Shown here: piece after piece, positions 25,601 to 36,654 of the stretch
How the letters are laid out: the number at the start of each line of letters is the position of its first letter
Position numbering within the stretch: the first letter of the stretch is position 1
Source: Sphagnum magellanicum
Taxonomy: Eukaryota > Streptophyta > Sphagnopsida > Sphagnales > Sphagnaceae
Length of the DNA stretch: 64,000 nucleotides
Reading direction: 5' to 3'
NCBI GenBank assembly: GCA_021904315.1
Contig: CM038908.1
Location: forward strand, 35,206,001-35,270,000
The notes under the pieces: model-generated
Told to the model about the DNA's origin: nothing
What the model saw: only the letters and a program-made list of their open reading frames with translations
Database searches by the model: none
Program-made: the position numbers and the translations under genes

Positions 25601-27382
25601 GTTCCAACCATGTTCTTCTTATGAAATCCTCCTGTTGGCTTGCCAGTTGATTTCCAATTCTGTTCACTTGGCTTCTTCAAGTCTACAGCTCTTATGGCAA
25701 GCCCAAAATCTCCCAAGTGCGCACCCCAGTTACTGTCAAGCTACAAAAAGGTGTAGTAACCCACAGCAACCCATCAAAATTTCTGATTTACAACAACAGA
25801 TCCTTCCCCTTCCCCCCAACAAGAAGCCACAGAAAAAAAGAGTACATAAAAAGGAATACAAAGTGTGGGTTTTGCTGAAGCTCTCTGCAGACTTTAAAAT
25901 GTACCCTACCAGGATGTTTGCAGGTTTCACATCACGGTGCACAATTCCTTCCTTGTGAAGATACTGCAGTGCCTTTGCTGCAAAATTCCCTCCAAAAAAC
26001 ACTCCAATAAAATCAGCAAAATCATGTCTGATTGAGGCATTTGACATGGTGTTGGAACTCTCTTGATGAGGGGTATAAGAAAATGGTGTCCTACAAACAA
26101 ATGTGTCACACACAAAAGCTTTTACAAGAATCCTTTCTGTATTGATCTGTAGAGACAAATGGAAATTTTAGGGTTTGAGGCACAACCAAGCTGTATAGCA
26201 ACAATGGTCAGAATCTGTTGCAGAGTTGCCATATTGTGTCTAATTTAGGAGCTTAACATGGCACTGGGAAACTCTTGACAAGAGCTATTAGAAAATGGTG
26301 GTTTTCTTACAAACATGTTGCACACAAAGAAGCTTAATGAGAATTCCTTCTGTAGTGATCTGAGACAAAAATGGGATTTTAGGGTTAGAGGTGCTGCAAC
26401 CTAGCTGTATAGCAATGGTGAGAATCTGTTGCAGAGTTGGTCTCCAATCCGCCTCATGAAGTGCATCACCCAAGTTGCCATTCTCATACAGATGATAAAA
26501 GAAGAAGTAGTCAGGAGGATATGCTCGTACACCCACCAAAGTTGCCACATTCGGATGCTCCACTTTGCTGTTGGTGAGTACAAGTTCCACAGCGCAAGAT
26601 GTAAATTCAGTGAGGCAGAAACAATCAGAATCAGAACCAGAAGCACAATCACAATCACAAGCAGAATCAGAAGCAGAAGCAGGAGCAGGAGAGGAGCAGT
26701 AGCACATTCCAGAAAAAAAACAACCTCAAAGATCATCAATCTGCCAAATTGGAGCAAGCAAGAGTGCAATGCAATTCTCAGATCCTGACACAGAGAGGAG
26801 AAAAAGACACATCAAGCCAAGGAGAGAGATCTCCAGTGCACATGCCTTTGGGGACTAGAAGAAGAAGAGGAAGAAAGAGCAAAGCTGCTTCTGAGGTTGT
26901 TGAACATTCATCCTTTGCAGCATTAAAGAAGAACAAGAAGAACAAGAAGAAGAGAAAAGGACAAAGCTCCTAGCTGACCTTAGAATTTGCAACTCCTCAT
27001 GGAATCGGTCGAGGTCGGCGGATGTGGATAGCTTGGGCTTCTTGGCAGCTACAAGTTTCCCTTCCAATCGAGCTTCATATACCACACTCTCAGCCCCTGG
27101 CACCCATCACCCATCACCAGCATCTTGTCAAACCTCTCTTTCTTCTTCTTCCTTCTTCTGCAATGATGAGCAATCAAATCTGCAGTAGTTTGGGAATCCC
27201 TTCACAGACAGAGAGACAGAGAGACAGACAGAACCTCTGGCGATTTCCTTGGTGATGTTGAAGTGGGTCTTGGGTATGGCCAGCGGGATGTGGGTGCTGC
27301 TGCAACATCCTCGCACACATGTGTTTGGCATCCCCTCTTCCTCCTTCCCCATCCGCCCTTCAAGCTCTTCTCTCCAAACCAT
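22633..27382 (-). CDS. Protein kinase-PP2C phosphatase fusion, 12 exons
   Basis: Exons, in transcript order: 27235-27382, 26979-27096, 26401-26567, 25910-25977, 25517-25740, 25223-25274, 24500-25064, 24288-24354, 23898-24120, 23580-23684, 23115-23210 and 22633-22827. Phases agree throughout, giving 675 residues. It matches the plant 'protein kinase and PP2C-like' family (Arabidopsis At2g40860 type, 658 residues). The kinase half has VAAKKP (Lys68), HRDVKPAN (158-165), DFGLA (178-182), MVGTLLYMAPEI and GVVPYTDR, so it looks active. The phosphatase half has MEDTHFVI, FDGHRG (443-448), GDCRTVL, VTRSIGDDDLKP, IASDGLWE and CDNITVIVVF; the metal-binding Asp residues are present. The family is expected to phosphorylate and dephosphorylate Ser/Thr; substrates are unknown. 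The start is uncertain: ATGs at 27382, 27352 and 27331 are all in frame, and the Cys-rich PNTCVRGCC motif follows each. Confidence 0.93.
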
Positions 27383-28532
27383 AAAACCTCCACAGCAGCA
27401 ACAAAACCCACTACCAACAATACCACCAGCACCACCAGCAACAACAACAGCAGCAGCAACGATTTCTGGTTTTGGAGCTTCTTTCTTCACCACAACCCAC
27501 AAACTCTTAAGCACCCAAAACACAACATCGATCTGGATCTTCTTCTTCGCATCATCAATTCTCTAAGTTTTCCTTCTCAAAGTTTGGTCCCACCGCGATT
27601 AGTTTTCAACTTTTTCTTTCCCACCCTCAAAAATCAAAGCAACTCTCTAAAGATCACTGCACTGAAGAAGACAGAAACCAAATCTGATCTAAGAATTCTT
27701 TGGACTTCTGGTTCTGATTCTTCTTCTCGTGCTTCTTGTGCTTCTGACTCTTCTTTCTTTTCTTTTCTTCTGTCTTCTGGTTTTCTGGATCATGCTGAAG
27801 GTGGTAAATCCTTGTGTTGTTTGCAATGGAGAAAGATGAATTTGCCAGGAGTCATGAAAAGGAGATGAGGATTGGGTACTGCTGTGACAGGAATTCTGAG
27901 TCCAGGAAAGACTCTCTGTGATCGATTGCAGGAGATTTGTTTTTTGGGACGACCACAGAACAGAAACCACATTGTGGTGGGTGCAGATGATCAATGGCAA
28001 ATACAAACCAAAGCAAAACCCAGTTACAAAACCAGTGTTTACAAACAAAACCCAGCAAAAACCTTTCAAAAGTACTTCTTTGCATCATTCATTCCAAATG
28101 GAAATTGGCAACATCTTGAGTGATTTTGACTGGCAGTTTTGCAGATTTGCAAACTGGGAGAAGAGGAACATCAGGAGAAGTGTGTGCATGCGCATTCTTC
28201 TTCATCCATGTTTGCAACAGCAGCAGCTGAATTGAAGTACTCTTGCAAAATGAACAAAGAGAGTGAAAACACTCACGGCAAAAAAAGCAACAAGAGAAAA
28301 AACAAAACAACTTTTTTGTCTTCTGTCTTCCACAAAAAGCAAAAGAGATGTCGAAGTGCAGCTGCTGCAAAAAAATTTGCAATTTGCAAAATTGGTACAC
28401 TCTGTATTGCTGTTTAGACAAGGGATCACACAGTACAGGCATGTGAACTTTATGTTTCATATCCCCAAATGTGAGAAGCATGATGATGATGGTGATGATG
28501 GTGATGATGATGATGATGGCAAATTTCTTTTC
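27383..28532. other. Spacer between Vapyrin 3' end and kinase-PP2C 5' end
   Basis: This holds the 3' UTR of the Vapyrin gene and the leader and promoter of the kinase-PP2C gene, both on the minus strand. A GAT/GATGAT microsatellite lies at about 28479-28520. Coding-strand GGT/GTT repeats just upstream of the kinase start extend the reading frame without an ATG. No gene is seen. Confidence 0.45.
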
Positions 28533-30119
28533 CTATACCTTCAAGCCAGAGAAAGAAGTTGTTGGCAAGTGTGGATCATGAGGGTCATCACCAAAAGAAG
28601 GTGGAGGTGATGGAGGTTGTTGAGGTCTTAGTGATGAAAGATCAGGATTGGCAAGTCCTCTAGAGATATCAAAAGCAGTGCGTCCATCATTAGTTTGCAA
28701 ATCGCGTCTAGCTCCATTCCTTAAAAGCAGTTGTACGATCCCTAGAGAATCCATTGCTGCTGCCACATGTAAAGGTGTTGATCCTTTCTTGCATCTCGCA
28801 TTTACATTTGCTCCTCGTTGCAGAAGTAGTTGCACAACTGCCTTATGACCAGCCATGGAAGCACAGTGGAGTGGCGTGTATCCGTCTTCTTGCTCTGAGT
28901 CTATGCTTGCATGCCGATCAAGTAGAATGGTTACAACTGCAACATGGCCTTTGAAGGCAGCCCGGTGCAATGTTGTGAAACCATGTTGATCAATCCCATT
29001 CACATGCGCTCCTTGTTCAAGGTACCGTTGAACTGCTTCTGAATTCCCCTCACGAGCAGCTTTGTGGAGCAATTGTCCTAACAAAAGTGGGTCTGACAGA
29101 TAGCTGTGCCCACTTTCAAGACCCAACTCGAATGGTGTCTTGCCATCAACATCTTTCACATCTTTCACAGCACCAAAATCGATCAATAGCTCAACAAGGG
29201 ATAAGTGACCTTGGATTGCAGCACAGTGTAATGGTGTGCGCCCATCTGTGCTTTTCAAATTTGGGTTTGCACCCTGCTGAAGAAGTAAGTTTGCAGCATT
29301 TTTGTGCCCCTCAGTGACTGCTGCATGTAATGGGGTACGGAAGTCTTTATCAGGTGCATCTTTGTCTGCTCCTGCTTTTAGTAATAACTGCATGACCTTC
29401 ACCCGGTTGCGAGAAGCTGCCAGATGCAGAGCTGTCCAGCCTCGTGGGTGTGTCCGTTTCTCGAGATTCGCCCTTGCTGTTAAGAGCAAGGCAATGATTT
29501 TGCTGTGGCCTGCAAATGCTGCCTCTTGCAAGGGGGTTAACCCAGCACCACTTGGACCATCAACTGTCGCCCCTGCCTGAAGCAACTCATGCACAATGTG
29601 AGGGTCTCCACGCAAAGCTGCAATGCTAAGTGCAGTGCGTCCCTGCTCATCTTTTGCATCTACATCTGTACCTCGGTTTAGAACCTCATGGACTGCCTTT
29701 TGAGCACCTTTGGCAACCAAGAGTCTTAAGATCTCACCCCCAACAAAGATGACACGCAACTGTCCATCAATGAAAACATGCTTTTTTCTGGTGGAAAACC
29801 ATTCCTTAAGAGTGGAAGTCGAAGGTGTGTCTCCTGGAACAATCATAGTCTTCACGAGGAACTTGTCATCAGAGAGTGGAAATTCCTCTGGAACTTCAGA
29901 TTGTGGGTGCATCGTAATCTCAAAACTCACAACTCCAAGAGGTTGAATGATACCAATGTGTCGACGCACACCATATTTGCGAGGTGCTGTTGTCTGCACT
30001 TTATATGCCACTGGCATTGTGTGCATCAGATTGCGCACTTGCACCTTGAAAGTCACAGCTTTTCCCAGCACAAATTCCAACCGCACCTCATCCGTGTCAA
30101 AAGCCACCAGGCGATCCAT
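28533..30119 (-). CDS. VPY: Vapyrin-type MSP-domain/ankyrin-repeat protein, single exon
   Basis: One uninterrupted frame of 528 residues starts at 30119. Residues 1-120 are an MSP/VAP domain that starts MDRLV, contains VQVRNLMHTMPVAYKVQTT and IIQPLGVVSFEI, and ends near KKHVFIDGQLRVIFVGG. About residues 135-500 form ten or eleven ankyrin repeats (for example DGRTPLHCAAIQGHLSLVEL and GFTTLHRAAFKGHVAVV). The tail is Pro-rich with no transmembrane anchor, unlike classical VAPs. This order, and the linker between the halves, match Vapyrin (VPY) and Vapyrin-like proteins. Vapyrin is needed for intracellular accommodation of arbuscular mycorrhizal fungi and rhizobia in flowering plants. A moss relative affects development, so the role here could be either. 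A leader intron is possible, since TTTGCAG sits 14 bases before the ATG. Confidence 0.93.
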   Translation of the reverse strand: MDRLVAFDTDEVRLEFVLGKAVTFKVQVRNLMHTMPVAYKVQTTAPRKYGVRRHIGIIQPLGVVSFEITMHPQSEVPEEFPLSDDKFLVKTMIVPGDTPSTSTLKEWFSTRKKHVFIDGQLRVIFVGGEILRLLVAKGAQKAVHEVLNRGTDVDAKDEQGRTALSIAALRGDPHIVHELLQAGATVDGPSGAGLTPLQEAAFAGHSKIIALLLTARANLEKRTHPRGWTALHLAASRNRVKVMQLLLKAGADKDAPDKDFRTPLHAAVTEGHKNAANLLLQQGANPNLKSTDGRTPLHCAAIQGHLSLVELLIDFGAVKDVKDVDGKTPFELGLESGHSYLSDPLLLGQLLHKAAREGNSEAVQRYLEQGAHVNGIDQHGFTTLHRAAFKGHVAVVTILLDRHASIDSEQEDGYTPLHCASMAGHKAVVQLLLQRGANVNARCKKGSTPLHVAAAMDSLGIVQLLLRNGARRDLQTNDGRTAFDISRGLANPDLSSLRPQQPPSPPPSFGDDPHDPHLPTTSFSGLKV

Positions 30120-32274
30120 TGTTGTTGCTGCTGCAAACCTCCCACTAGCCTAGTCTATCACCCCTCTCTGCTTCGTCTCTACTTCTCCACTGTGGTGGTG
30201 GTGGCAGTTCATGCCTCTTCTCTCTTTCAGAAAAGCTCAAATTCTATATTCTCAGTATTTTTTCCTTTGCCACTTCTCCTCTCAAAGATCATCTACCTTC
30301 TTCACCCTGCACACAGCCCTGAAAAAAAAATACCCCACAAAACATAAATCCCAGATACCGTCTTTCTTAGCATTACCAAAAAAAGCATTCTCAGTGCATC
30401 TGCATTCACAGTGCAGCTGAGGAAGATGGCAACAACAGCAACTGGTGCAAGAAGACTGACCTTGAACAAAATGATCTATCTCCAAAGGATTCAAGCTTTT
30501 GATCATGATCAAACTAATGATTACTTTCCAGATTTCAGACAAAGTTTTCCAAAACAATCCAGAGTTACAAGACTTTTTTTGTACTCAGAAAAACACAAGT
30601 GAAAGCACCTTACAAAAAAATAATAATCTGCATGTGCTCTTGGGTGTTTCTGTCACTGCATTTCCAGAAGCAAAAGGAAAGAGAGAGACTCAGTGATAGA
30701 TAGCAATATCAAGACACAGAGCCCGACAATCATATCCTCGTCATTTCAAGCTGCAACAAGCTTGCTTGTGAGGAGGAGGGTAAGCCACATTTCCTATTAG
30801 CTTGTCCCCTGTACAAGCAAGTATCTGATCCTCAAGCCATGGGAGAGAGACAGACAGGCAAAGAAAGAAAGAAAGAAGTTGAGGTTGTCTGGCAATGAAG
30901 AAAGAAGCTGCTCTCTCTCTCTCTCTCTCATTTCAAAAGCTCTGAAGCTGGCTTCTAAGCTCTGCACCCACATGCACAACACTAAGAAACCTCTAGGGAA
31001 TAGAAAGAGATAGACAGAGAGAAAGAAACAGAGACAGAGAGAGAGAGAGAGAGATTTTGTTCCTTCTTTAGATCTATGAGAGTACTGGTGGTAGCAGTAG
31101 TCAATAGGATTCAAAAGCAAGTGCAATGTTTGCAACAATGACTTGCTGCAACAAATCTGTACAAAGAAGAATGGCTACTGGAGGAGGGGGGGAGGGTGAG
31201 AGAGAAATGGGTTTTGGGGTAGTAGTTGAAGAAGATAGAAGCAAAAGGTTACAGGATTGCCATTGCACATTCCTGAACCTCTACCCTAGAATGCTGCTCA
31301 CTCTCTCATCCCCATCATCATCATCAGCAGCAGCAGCAGCAGCTTCAAACATGAACAACAACATCTGCTAGATAGGTTGCTGGGGGTGCAAAGGTTTTGA
31401 GAAGGAGGAGGAGGAGTAGGAGAATGAGAAGAGCAGGAATTGGAAACAAGCTTACCCTTTTGTGTGGCTTGCTGTTTTGTTTGTGTGCGCCGAGTGTTGT
31501 TGTTGTTGTTGTTGTTGTCACCACTACTCGTGGCTATATGGTTGCGAGATGATCGCAGTAGTAGGAGCAGAAATGCATCCTTGCCAAGCTTGGTTGTGGG
31601 TGGTGTCACTGTTACGAGAAGAAGAGATCGAGGTGAGAAATGGGTGGGCGCCGATGCCGCGACTACTCACGCAGCAGCAAGCCGCAGCAGCACCCGTTAC
31701 AGCCATGAATGCTGGCTACCACCCACGACGACAACGACAATGACGACGATGATCCCTCCTCCTCTTCCTCCTCCTCCTGCTGCTGCTGATTTTTGCTTAC
31801 AAAGATTTTGCAGAACCCTGTTGAGGTTTTCTCTCTCTCTCTCTCTCGCTGATGAAGAAGAAGAAGAATGTCAGGCAGTCTAAGACAGCAGTTTCTGCCT
31901 CTTCTTCTTCCAATACAACTTTGTTTGGTCCCGGGAGCTGCAAATCCAAACCCACACCAGAAGAGAGAGAGAGAGAGAGAGAGAATCACAGAGAAACACA
32001 CAGCGAGACAGAGACAGAGAGAGAGAAAAGACAAACAGAAAGAAAAGACCCAACAATAAATGCTGCTACAACTGTAGCAAGCGACAACAGAAGAAAACAC
32101 AGACCCAGACACAATGAGAGACGGTAGAGAGAGACAAAAGAGAGAAGAAGAAGAAGAAGAAGAAGAAGAGAGTTACAGCCACAAGGACAGACACAAAAAG
32201 ATATGACCCATCACACGTGATCTTGTTAGCTTCTGACAAAAATCTCTACACTTCTCTCTCTCTCTCTCGGAAGC
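30120..32274. promoter_or_regulatory. Divergent intergenic region between Vapyrin (-) and UreD (+)
   Basis: This 2.15-kb stretch must hold both promoters and 5' leaders. It is rich in simple purine/pyrimidine repeats: (CT)n at about 30911-30929, (GA)n at about 31034-31052, (CT)n at about 31833-31848, (GA)n at about 31963-31983 and (AGA)n at about 32142-32170. GA/CT tracts are common in plant 5' leaders. Open frames here come from the repeats. No TATA box was assigned. Confidence 0.45.
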
Positions 32275-33579
32275 ATGGCATCAATACTGGATACATCAGA
32301 TTCTTCAGAAAAGAAGCAGCTCGTGGGGGCAAGCTTCAGACATCGCCGAGGAGAAGGAGGAGGAGGAGGAGCTTTGACGGGGATGATCAGAGTGGAGAAA
32401 GTGTTGGGGAGATCCGTGGCGACAACAGTGTACGCCAGGTATCCGCTGAAGTATCTGTTGCCAAGCAAAGTTGCGAGCTCGAGAGTGGATTGTGTATGGA
32501 TCTACGCCATCAGCTATGGCGGTGGGATCCTTTCCAACGATGCCATCTCGCAGGCTGTGGAAGTGGGAGGAGATGGGTGTTCCGTGGTGATGACCACGCA
32601 ATCTTCCACCAAGATCTATAAGCCGCGGATGCCCGGGGACATGGCGCAGCAGCTCCTGCGAGCTCGTGTCGCGGAGAATGGATTTCTCGCCCTCTTGCCT
32701 CACCCCATCACTTGCTTCCGCGCTTCTCGCTACGTTCAGTTGCAGGAGTTTGTGTTGGCGCTTGATGCTAGTTTGTTGCTGGTGGATTGGTTCACTAGCG
32801 GACGTATCAATTCTGGCGAGACCTGGGACTTTGAGCTCTACAGAAGCACAAACCACGTCTTCCTGGAAGAAGAAGCGGAACCAGAAGAAGCTCAAGAGGA
32901 AGAATCTCCAGAAAACCCTAATGCAGGATCTGAAGCTCAAGAATCTGGTGGTGGGTCTGTTGCATCTATTGTGACATTGGATTGTGCAGGTGGATCTGGA
33001 AGAAGCAAATCACAGTTGCGGCCAGGGCACAGTAGCAGCAGATCCAGATCCTGCAGACCTCTGTTGCTGGATTGTGTGCACCTGGAGAATGGGGTAGGGT
33101 TGTCAATTGCAGAGCGCATGGCAGGGTTCCATGTGATGGCAATGGTGGTGCTCTATGGACCTCGGTTGCAGGAGCTGCGCAAGAACATGGAGAGCAAAGT
33201 GGAGGAGATGACAAAACAAGCATTCAATCAGAGGACATCGAGTGCATTCACTGCAAGTTTGAAGAAAGATAAGGAGAAGAACCACCACCACCACCACCAC
33301 AACAACAACCCCACAGCAGCAGCAGCAACAGAAAGTTCTCTTCCAACTGCTGCTAGCAGTGATGGTGATCATGGTAGTCATGGTGATGGTGTAAGCAGCA
33401 ATTGTGCCTCACCGCTGCCGCTTATTTTTGCTTCTTGTAGTCCAATTGGGGTTTCAGATGAAGGATTGGTTGTGCGCATCATTGCAAGGTCAACAGAAAC
33501 CGTGTATGATTTTCTGACAGAACAATTGGCAACAGTGGTTTCTTTGATTGGAGCTTGCCCTTACAGCTCCAGCAGATGA
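32275..33579 (+). CDS. URED: Urease accessory protein UreD, single exon
   Basis: An unbroken 434-residue frame carries the UreD signature: GRSVATTVYARYPLKYLLP, WIYAISYGGGILSNDAISQ, TTQSSTKIYKPRMPGDMAQQ, PHPITCFRASRYVQLQEFVL and VDWFTSGRINSGETWDFELY. UreD binds urease apoprotein and, with UreF and UreG, helps deliver nickel to the active site. The UreD fold resumes with LLLDCVHLENGVGLSIAERM and ends in RSTETVYDFLTEQLATVV. The protein is much longer than the roughly 300-residue plant norm because of two insertions. One is acidic and Ser/Gly-rich, at about residues 199-262. The other is at about 320-372 and includes six consecutive His (337-342) followed by Asn and Ala runs. The first in-frame ATG was chosen as the start. 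Plant UreD is often split by introns; none is needed here. Confidence 0.93.
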   Translation: MASILDTSDSSEKKQLVGASFRHRRGEGGGGGALTGMIRVEKVLGRSVATTVYARYPLKYLLPSKVASSRVDCVWIYAISYGGGILSNDAISQAVEVGGDGCSVVMTTQSSTKIYKPRMPGDMAQQLLRARVAENGFLALLPHPITCFRASRYVQLQEFVLALDASLLLVDWFTSGRINSGETWDFELYRSTNHVFLEEEAEPEEAQEEESPENPNAGSEAQESGGGSVASIVTLDCAGGSGRSKSQLRPGHSSSRSRSCRPLLLDCVHLENGVGLSIAERMAGFHVMAMVVLYGPRLQELRKNMESKVEEMTKQAFNQRTSSAFTASLKKDKEKNHHHHHHNNNPTAAAATESSLPTAASSDGDHGSHGDGVSSNCASPLPLIFASCSPIGVSDEGLVVRIIARSTETVYDFLTEQLATVVSLIGACPYSSSR

Positions 33580-35737
33580 GAAACAACAACGTTTGTGGTG
33601 CTTCTTAGAACCCTTCCGATGCCCCCCACATAATGTGCTGCTCATGCAACCATGTATTGAATGTAAATCTTCTTCCAATCCTCTCTCACCTTAGATTGAT
33701 TGATTGATGGGTCCTCCTCCTCCTTGCATCTGCTGCAATGCAATTTCTTCAAGGCAAAGAATTCTCTTGATTGCTAATGGAGCTTCTGAGATTGATATGG
33801 CTCTGAGAATTCTTTTGTATGTTTCATCAGACAGATTATTTGGGGCAAATTTTATTTATTTTTCTTTTGACAGTTTCTCCATCCTTTTTTTACACAATGT
33901 TTGTTGCTTGGTGGTGATAATCATCTATCTCATTATTATTTTCTTGTGACAGTTCTGTGTCTTTTTGTAGCATGAGCTTTGTGATCAAAGTTGATGTGAT
34001 ATTGTGCCAGGATCTGATGATGTTTTCACACATGAACATTTGGTGTCAACAAGGTGCAAATTTTGGGTGCTTCATTCATACCAGGTGTTGCAAATCAAAG
34101 TGCATACTAGCATTTCACCATTCCTTGGAGCTTTGAGCACTGTATGTCTGGCCCCCCTTCTTCCTCCTTCCTCCACCTTCCTCAAAGGGGACTTTTTGCA
34201 ATGACTTCATATGATGTAGTTTGAAGTTAAACTCCATCACACACCCATGAAAGTGTGAATTGCAAGCCGATGAAAATGACACACAAAACCCTAACAGAAT
34301 GGTGGTTTAGGTGTATGAATTGAATGCAATAATGGGTTTGTTCAGATTTGCTCGATGAAGCATGAAGAACCATTTTGTGCGTGCTTCCTTGTTCTGTGCA
34401 GGTTGAAGTGGGAGGGATGGATGCAGGAAGAGTAGAGGGAGCTTTTGAAACCTGTGTTTCGGTTGGTAAATTCATTGGAGTCCTTGAGAGTTTCAATCCC
34501 CCACTTTCACGATCATCTCTTTCTTTTGTTTAAAATCAAATAAAACCCACATCTTTTGTTTTCTAACATCACAGCAATGGTATCTCTTATGGGGTAGCTT
34601 TGCAGCAAATTTTGTGTGTTGGGATTTGCACAAACTTGGGGCGGGTTCTCTCTTCTTCACCCAACAGCAGCAACATCCACTGCATCTCTCTACTCAACCA
34701 ACCCCAAGGTCAGACTTTTTCAAAACTTGTTCTCCTCTTTGAACAAAAATTGGATTTGTCTTTAGGAAGAGTTATAGTTCACCTACCTACTTACCTTCTT
34801 ACCTACCTACCTACCTACCGACCTACCCATCCGCTAGGGAATTCCTCATGATCATAATCATGTTTTCCTTTGTGTGGGTAGGGAGCATATAAAGGTCATT
34901 TCCAACATGGGATGATGTCCTGTTAACCCAAAGCGACACTCATTGCAAGCGATGCTCCATTGCGTAATGGCTTCTGCCCTTTTCTGTGATCATGGCTATT
35001 GAGTAGTATTATTGTTTCCATAAGATTTGCTCTCCATATTTAGTATTGCTTTGTGGAATTTTGGGAAAAGCCTTTCTCTCTCTCTCAAGTAAGAATGATT
35101 TCATTTCCAATATTTTCTTATATTTTATTCAAAGTTTTTGTATTGTTTTGTATTGTTTTGTATTGTTTTAAACACACACACACCCCCAATATTAATGTTG
35201 TGAGGTTTTGTTATTATTATTTTTAGGGTTTGTGAGGAGGGTTTTGTCATTTTATGATGATGATGATGATAATGATCATAACCATACATTCCTTGAGAAA
35301 CTTCATCATAATACAAAAGAGTGTACCACTACCTATGTAGTTGGGTAACTATCATAGCTAAGTAGTTCGGGAATGTAAGGGGGTTAACTATGTACCCATC
35401 TATGTACCCATGTAAGGCACTCGGTGGCTACAAGGTAGGTAGATGCATGTGGATGGTTTAGTACATAGCTAATCACCATGGTTAGTTTTCGGATACAAAT
35501 ACAGCCCCAAAATAGTATTCTCCCCATCCATACACAAACCTTAGGATAAAGCCCAAAAACAAAGGGGCCAGGAGGCCTACAACTATTACACCAAGCATGT
35601 GAGCTTGTTTTTGAGTGAAATGAAAGACACCCAGAAAACAATAAAGGCTCCCAAATGAATAACTACCATTACTTTCAGACCGAGTTTTCAAGTACCATAT
35701 CTATGATTGATAGGTACTTGGTAGATCTTAAGAAAGA

Positions 35738-35772
<35 letters not shown>

Positions 35773-36263
35773 GCTGCAATTTGTCCTCTTGAGAATTATT
35801 CAATGCTAAACATCAGTTGCAGGTATCGTATTCTTCCACCGAATTTTGTTTTCACCTGCAATTTGTCCTCTTGAGAGTTTATCTAATGCTCAACGTCAGT
35901 TGCAACTTGCAGGTATCATATTCTTCCGCTCAAATTTTTTTCTGTTTTTTTCCTCCCCAATTCATTCACACTCTTGAGAATTGTTTCATACCAAACATTG
36001 GTTGGAGGTATTGTTTTCTTCCAATTGAGATTGCTACTACTACTACTACTTTTTTCAGACCTCTGGCTTTTTGCAAGCATTCCTAAATGCTTGGTCCACA
36101 TTTTGGATTGCTTGTTGGATCTAACTTTTGTTGTTTTGCTCCACTTTTTGACTCTGCAGAGTAGGGTATTGAGAATCCATCATGATCACCACTACCACAA
36201 CAATTCCCTATTTCAGTAATTATCAGAACATGCCAGTTTGGCTCAGCAAAATGGTTTTGGCCC
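33580..36263. other. Gene-poor region downstream of UreD
   Basis: The UreD 3' UTR is followed by unique, AT-rich sequence in which I see no gene. Simple repeats include CTAC/ACCT tetranucleotides at about 34782-34826 and a (TG)n run at about 35739-35769. A short imperfect direct repeat around GCAATTTGTCCTCTTGAGA occurs twice (about 35776 and 35857). Confidence 0.45.
35739..35769. repeat. (TG)n microsatellite
   Basis: About fifteen uninterrupted TG dinucleotides run from about 35739 to 35769. Confidence 0.95.
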
Positions 36264-36469
36264 AACACTTTCTCACTGTTTGTTGCTGAGGCTGGTGGTA
36301 AAAAAAGGCACAGTAAAGTGGTAAACACCTTTCCGAGAAGAGTGTAATGAATATGATCTGACTGCGAACACTTTCTCACTGTTTGTTGCTGAGGCTGGTG
36401 GTAAAAAAAGGCACAGTAAAGTGGTAAACACCTCTCTGAGAAGAGTGTAATGAATATGATCTGACTGAT
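36264..36469. repeat. 103-bp tandem duplication
   Basis: The segment beginning AACACTTTCTCACTGTTTGT at 36264 is repeated head to tail from 36367, with only a few substitutions. It includes GGCACAGTAAAGTGGTAAAC and GTGTAATGAATATGATCTGA. The near identity indicates a recent duplication. Confidence 0.9.
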
Positions 36470-36654
36470 GACTGCTGCTCGCTGTTTCTGATTGACCAAT
36501 CGTAATGATTGGTCCAGGTGGTTTGCTATTAGTAGTAGTCTCCCACCTATTTGCAATCCCAGTTCTAGTCTGATGGGTGGGGTTGGGAATAAAGTAAATA
36601 ACTAAAACTTGGATGTGAGAAATATATTTTCAGCCCCCCTCCCCCCCACCAAAA

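Noticed and set aside
27383-27523. N-terminal extension of the kinase-PP2C protein (VVVAGGAGG-type sequence)
   Set aside because: The extension begins with GTG, has no ATG, and is made of GGT/GTT repeats. The family starts close to the PNTC motif.
31126-32127. Several 80-150-codon frames rich in Ser, Arg, Cys and Leu between Vapyrin and UreD
   Set aside because: They overlap GA/CT and GTT/CTT simple repeats in the leader and promoter region on both strands. None has a domain.
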